A DNA stretch of 54,618 nt from JBBECF01 sp040881945 (GTDB taxonomy: Bacteria > Pseudomonadota > Alphaproteobacteria > Dongiales > Dongiaceae): assembly GCA_040881945.1 (NCBI GenBank), contig JBBECF010000210.1, forward strand, positions 1-54,618. The letters are read 5' to 3'. The position numbers and the translations under genes were made by a program. This document shows positions 51,557-54,618 of this stretch, one piece after another (within the stretch, counting starts at the first letter, position 1; the number at the start of each line of letters is the position of its first letter). Below the pieces are notes generated by a model. The model made no database searches and had not been told where the DNA came from. It saw only the letters and a program-made list of their open reading frames with translations.

Positions 51557-52566
51557 GCCGGGCCTCGGTCGTCGCGCCGATCGCCGAACCTGCGACGACG
51601 CCCGCGCTCCTGCGCGTCGAGGCGCTGTCTGTCGGCTTTGCCACCGAGGAAGGCCGCATCCGCGTCGTCGAGGACGTCTCGTTCGCCGTCGCCGCCGGAA
51701 GGACCGTCGGGCTGGTCGGCGAATCCGGCTGCGGCAAGAGCGTGACCGCGATGTCGGTGATGCGGCTGCTGCCCGCGCCGCCGGCGTTCGTCGAGGGCGG
51801 CCGCGTGCTGTTCGAAGGCGCCGATCTGCTACGGCTGGACGCGACGGCGATGCGCCGGGTGCGCGGCGACCGCATCGGCATGATCTTTCAGGAGCCGATG
51901 ACCAGCCTCAACCCGACGCTGTCCGTCGGCTTCCAGATCGCCGAGGTGTTGCGCCTGCACCGCGGCCTGGGGGCGGCGGCGGCGCGCGCCCAGTCCGTCG
52001 AAATCCTGCGCCAGGTCGGCGTCGGCGCGCCCGAGGGGCGAGTCGATCAGTACCCGCACCAGCTCTCCGGGGGCCTGCGCCAGCGCGTGATGATCGCGAT
52101 CGCGATCGTCTGCCGGCCGGCGCTGCTCATCGCCGACGAGCCGACGACCGCCCTCGACGTGACCATCCAGGCGCAGATCCTCGATCTCTTGAGGGCGCTG
52201 CAACGCGAGCTCGGCATGGCCATCCTGCTCATCACCCACGACCTCGGCGTCGTCGCCGAAGCTTGCGACGAGGTCGTGGTGATGTATGCCGGCCGGGTCG
52301 TCGAACGCGCCGCGGCGGGGGCGCTGTTCGGCCGCCCGCGCCATCCCTACACCGCCGGGCTGCTGGCGGCGCGGCCGCGCCGGGCGGTCCGCGGCCGGAA
52401 GCTGCCAACGATCCCGGGCATGGTGCCGCCGCCGGGCCGGCGCGGGACGGGATGCAGCTTCGCCGAGCGCTGCCAGCGGGCGTTGCCGCGCTGCCGCGAC
52501 GAACGGCCGCCGCTGGTCGCGCACGCGCCCGGCCACGACGCCGCCTGCTGGAACCCGCCGCCGTGA
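51553..52566 (+). CDS. ABC transporter ATP-binding protein (DppD-like)
   Basis: A 337-residue ATPase from GTG 51553. Walker A is GLVGESGCGKSVTA (about residue 50), the signature LSGGLRQRVMIAIAI, Walker B LLIADEPTTALD, and the oligopeptide-family C-terminal tail with CSFAERCQRALPRCRDERPPL. It powers the transporter together with the next gene, overlapping by GTGA on both sides. Confidence 0.93.
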   Translation: MSRASVVAPIAEPATTPALLRVEALSVGFATEEGRIRVVEDVSFAVAAGRTVGLVGESGCGKSVTAMSVMRLLPAPPAFVEGGRVLFEGADLLRLDATAMRRVRGDRIGMIFQEPMTSLNPTLSVGFQIAEVLRLHRGLGAAAARAQSVEILRQVGVGAPEGRVDQYPHQLSGGLRQRVMIAIAIVCRPALLIADEPTTALDVTIQAQILDLLRALQRELGMAILLITHDLGVVAEACDEVVVMYAGRVVERAAAGALFGRPRHPYTAGLLAARPRRAVRGRKLPTIPGMVPPPGRRGTGCSFAERCQRALPRCRDERPPLVAHAPGHDAACWNPPP

Positions 52567-53522
52567 CCGAGGCCCTGCTCGAGGTCGCGGGCTTGCGCAA
52601 GCATTTCCGCAGGCCGGACGGGCGCGCCGTGGTGCGGGCCGTGGACGGGATCGGCTTTGCTTTGGGCCGCGGCGAGACGCTTGGCATCGTCGGCGAATCG
52701 GGCTGCGGCAAATCGACCCTGGCGCGCACCGTGCTGCGCCTGACCGAGCCGACGGCCGGCGCCATCCGCTTCGACGGCGACGACCTGCTCGCCCTCGACC
52801 GGCGCGCTCTACGCGCGCGCCGGCGCGACATGCAGATCGTCTTCCAGGACCCCTATGCCTCGCTCGACCCGCGGCTCACGGTCGGGGCCATCGTCGCCGA
52901 GCCGCTCGCCATCCACCGCGTCGGCGACCGGCGGGCGCGGGCGCGCCGCGTCGCCGAGCTGCTCGCCACCGTCGGCCTCGAGCCCGAGGCGGCCGCGCGT
53001 TACCCGCACGAATTCTCCGGCGGCCAGCGCCAGCGCATCGGCATCGCGCGGGCCGTCGCGCTCGAACCGAAGCTGGTCGTCGCCGACGAGCCGGTCTCGG
53101 CGCTCGACCTGTCGATCCAGTCGCAGATCCTGAACCTGCTGGTCGAGCTGCGCCGGCGGCTCGGCCTCGCCTACATTTTCATCTCGCACGACCTGGCCGT
53201 GGTCGAGCATGTCAGCGACCGCGTCGCCGTCATGTATCTCGGCCGCATCGTCGAGACCGCGACCGCCGACGACCTGTTCGACGCGCCGAAGCACCCCTAC
53301 ACGCAGGCGCTGATCTCGGCCATCCCCGAACCCGACCCGGCGCGCCGGCGCGGGCGCATCGTGCTCGCCGGCGACATCCCCAACCCGGAGGCGCCGCCGC
53401 CCGGCTGTCCGTTCCACCCGCGCTGCCCGCAGGCGATGGACCGCTGCCGCGTCGAGGTGCCGAAGACGACCGACCTCGGCGCCCCCGGCCGGCCGCATCT
53501 GGTGGATTGCCATTTGTATTGA
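52563..53522 (+). CDS. ABC transporter ATP-binding protein (DppF-like)
   Basis: A 319-residue ATPase from GTG 52563. Walker A is GIVGESGCGKSTLART (about residue 43), the signature FSGGQRQRIGIARA, Walker B LVVADEPVSALD, and the oligopeptide-type C-terminus GCPFHPRCPQAMDRCR. It is the last gene of the dpp-like operon, followed by GC-rich hairpins. Confidence 0.93.
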   Translation: MTEALLEVAGLRKHFRRPDGRAVVRAVDGIGFALGRGETLGIVGESGCGKSTLARTVLRLTEPTAGAIRFDGDDLLALDRRALRARRRDMQIVFQDPYASLDPRLTVGAIVAEPLAIHRVGDRRARARRVAELLATVGLEPEAAARYPHEFSGGQRQRIGIARAVALEPKLVVADEPVSALDLSIQSQILNLLVELRRRLGLAYIFISHDLAVVEHVSDRVAVMYLGRIVETATADDLFDAPKHPYTQALISAIPEPDPARRRGRIVLAGDIPNPEAPPPGCPFHPRCPQAMDRCRVEVPKTTDLGAPGRPHLVDCHLY

Positions 53523-53552
53523 CGGCATGGGGCCCCGCCGCCCCCACCCCAA

Positions 53553-53604
53553 CCCTCCCCCAGCAAAGCTGGGGGAGGGAGGGTCCCGCGGCGTCAGCCG
53601 CGGG
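53553..53604. repeat. GC-rich palindromes after the transporter operon
   Basis: A perfect 12-bp stem (53553-53564 with 53568-53579, AAA loop) followed by an 8-bp stem (53585-53592 with 53597-53604, GTCA loop). Flanking CCCCCACCC and GGGTGGGGG can pair around both. This is a REP-like form common in alphaproteobacteria and could also end transcription of the converging genes. Confidence 0.65.
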
Positions 53605-54439
53605 AGGGTGGGGGCCGCGCCGCCAGCAGCGCCTCCGCCAGCTCGACGAACCCGGCGCCGGCGCGCGTCTCGGTGACATAGGCCGGGGCCGCCGTCAGGC
53701 GGTCGGCGAAGTCGCGCACATTGGCGACGCCGACGGCGTGCGGGAAGAACCCGAACATCGGCGCGTCGTTCGGCGAATCGCCGACGAAGACGAAGGCCTC
53801 GCGCTCGGCGTCGAGGTCGGTGGCGAAGCATTCGCCGAGCAAGGTTCGCGTCATGCCCAGCTTGTCATAGGCGCCGAACCAGCCGTTGACGTGGATCGAG
53901 CTGACCTTGGCGGTGGCCCCGGCCGCCTCGAACATCCCGACGATGCGCTCGACCGCCGCGCGCGGCAGCGGCGCCACGTCCTCGCACCAGTCGATCGCCA
54001 AATCGGAGTCGCGGTAGAGCTGGTCCGAGGCGACGGCCGTCCCCGGCACGGCGGCGAGGATTTGCGTCGCCAGCGCCTCGAGCCGGCGGCGGTTGGCGGC
54101 GCGCGTCTCGGCCGGCTGCCCGTATCGCTTGACGAGACGGCGCGCGGTCTCGTCGTAGCGGAAATAGAAGGCGCCGTTCTCGCCGACGACGCCGTCGACC
54201 GGCCACATCCGCGCGATGTGGTCGCACCAGCCGGCGGGTCGGCCGGTGACCAGGATCGTCAGCAACCCACCGGCGCGCAGCCGCTCGAGCGCGCCATAGG
54301 CCGCCGCGGTCACCCGCCCGCCGGTGCTCAGCGTGTCGTCGAGGTCGCTGAGCACGCCGCGCACGCGCCGTCGCGCGGCAATGGGAAATCGGTCGAGCGG
54401 TTGCAGGAACAAGGGCAAGATCCTTTCGCCGGTTGGCAC
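53594..54439 (-). CDS. HAD-superfamily (Cof/IIB-like) phosphatase
   Basis: A 281-residue hydrolase. The nucleophile motif is VLSDLDDTLSTGG (about residues 29-41), motif II LLTILVTGRPAGW, and motif IV VFVGDSPNDAPMFG near residue 220. The cap is of the alpha/beta IIB type, as in mannosyl-3-phosphoglycerate and sucrose-phosphate phosphatases. The substrate is unknown. The 3' end extends into the palindromic repeat, so the last residues (RPPPSRG) may be derived from it. The 179 bp beyond its start to the window edge show no gene. Confidence 0.85.
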   Translation of the reverse strand: MPTGERILPLFLQPLDRFPIAARRRVRGVLSDLDDTLSTGGRVTAAAYGALERLRAGGLLTILVTGRPAGWCDHIARMWPVDGVVGENGAFYFRYDETARRLVKRYGQPAETRAANRRRLEALATQILAAVPGTAVASDQLYRDSDLAIDWCEDVAPLPRAAVERIVGMFEAAGATAKVSSIHVNGWFGAYDKLGMTRTLLGECFATDLDAEREAFVFVGDSPNDAPMFGFFPHAVGVANVRDFADRLTAAPAYVTETRAGAGFVELAEALLAARPPPSRG

Positions 54440-54618
54440 CGGGCGGTCGGCGAAGGCCGCGCGTTCGCGAGGTAACCCGAATCGGCCGCCGGTTTCAACG
54501 GCACCGCGACCGAGGGCAAGGCCACGCCGGCCGAATTCGCATAGAATCGCGCCAGAAAAACCGAATCGTTAAGAATAATGGAATGTCTCCAGAAAGCGCT
54601 CATTGCGAACCAAAAGGT

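Noticed and set aside
53594..54618. Plus-strand frame running from the DppF gene to the window end
   Set aside because: It is antisense to a HAD phosphatase with clear motifs I, II and IV and has low-complexity composition.

Overview
The window is high-GC DNA (roughly 65-70 %) with tightly packed, often start/stop-overlapping genes. Its gene content fits an alphaproteobacterium, probably Rhodospirillales-like: a CTTG-N17-CYTATNT heat-shock promoter in front of rpoH, a Coq7/DsbB/YqaA block, FNR/Dnr-type operators, and a bacterial tetrahydromethanopterin (H4MPT) and methanofuran-type cofactor cluster with formaldehyde-activating enzyme. The organism is therefore probably able to oxidise C1 compounds. 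A run of exactly 100 N (19615-19714) shows that this is a scaffolded draft or metagenome assembly.

Layout. 1-7.8 kb is a housekeeping region: retropepsin-like protease, Ala/Gly-repeat lipoprotein, Nudix, TerC, GluQRS, 3-methyladenine glycosylase, carboxylesterase, HNH nuclease, Coq7, DsbB, YqaA. 7.9-10.0 kb is a roughly 2-kb cassette (TIGR04255-family protein, unknown 109-aa protein, PIN nuclease) between an intact tRNA-Leu(CAA) gene and a broken duplicate of its 5' half. 10.5-12.8 kb is the most striking locus: a fluoride riboswitch aptamer upstream of an aliphatic amidase and a DUF190 gene, divergent from a thioesterase that keeps the catalytic residues of fluoroacetyl-CoA thioesterase FlK. 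12.8-22.4 kb holds a hydroxyacid dehydrogenase, a THUMP protein, and a stress block (rpoH, hsp20, BON protein, CheR-like methyltransferase, RtcA, DUF882 peptidase, P-type ATPase cut by the gap), with FNR-like boxes.

22.6-32.5 kb is the H4MPT/methanofuran island: glutamate ligase, CitG-like protein, fae, a HisA-like protein, and MfnD, MfnF, MfnB, DUF447, DUF6513, DmrB/AfpA, MfnE and FolB homologues. 32.7-38.1 kb carries a SYLF lipid-binding protein, an arsR-acr3-arsC operon, a Gfo/Idh oxidoreductase and an enolase-superfamily enzyme. 38.3-40.8 kb carries a tetraheme NapC/NirT cytochrome and an ethylbenzene-dehydrogenase-like haem protein, each behind an FNR-type box. 41-42.6 kb has a saccharopine-dehydrogenase-like gene divergent from an Lrp/AsnC regulator.

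43.2-53.5 kb is a peptide/amide ABC transporter operon (two permeases, binding protein, acetamidase/formamidase, two ATPases). It is split by a lower-GC restriction-modification island: a GHKL (MutL/MORC-like) ATPase fused to a Shedu-like nuclease, a cytosine-5 methyltransferase, and Vsr. The island is flanked by an 89-bp duplication of the upstream permease 3' end whose four differences are all synonymous. The window ends with a HAD phosphatase.

Three cargo segments (tRNA-Leu cassette, cytochrome segment, restriction-modification island) lie between direct repeats of about 85-100 bp with no integrase or transposase gene in sight. Two copies of a 121-bp double-hairpin repeat also occur, and each supplies the TAG stop codon of a neighbouring gene.
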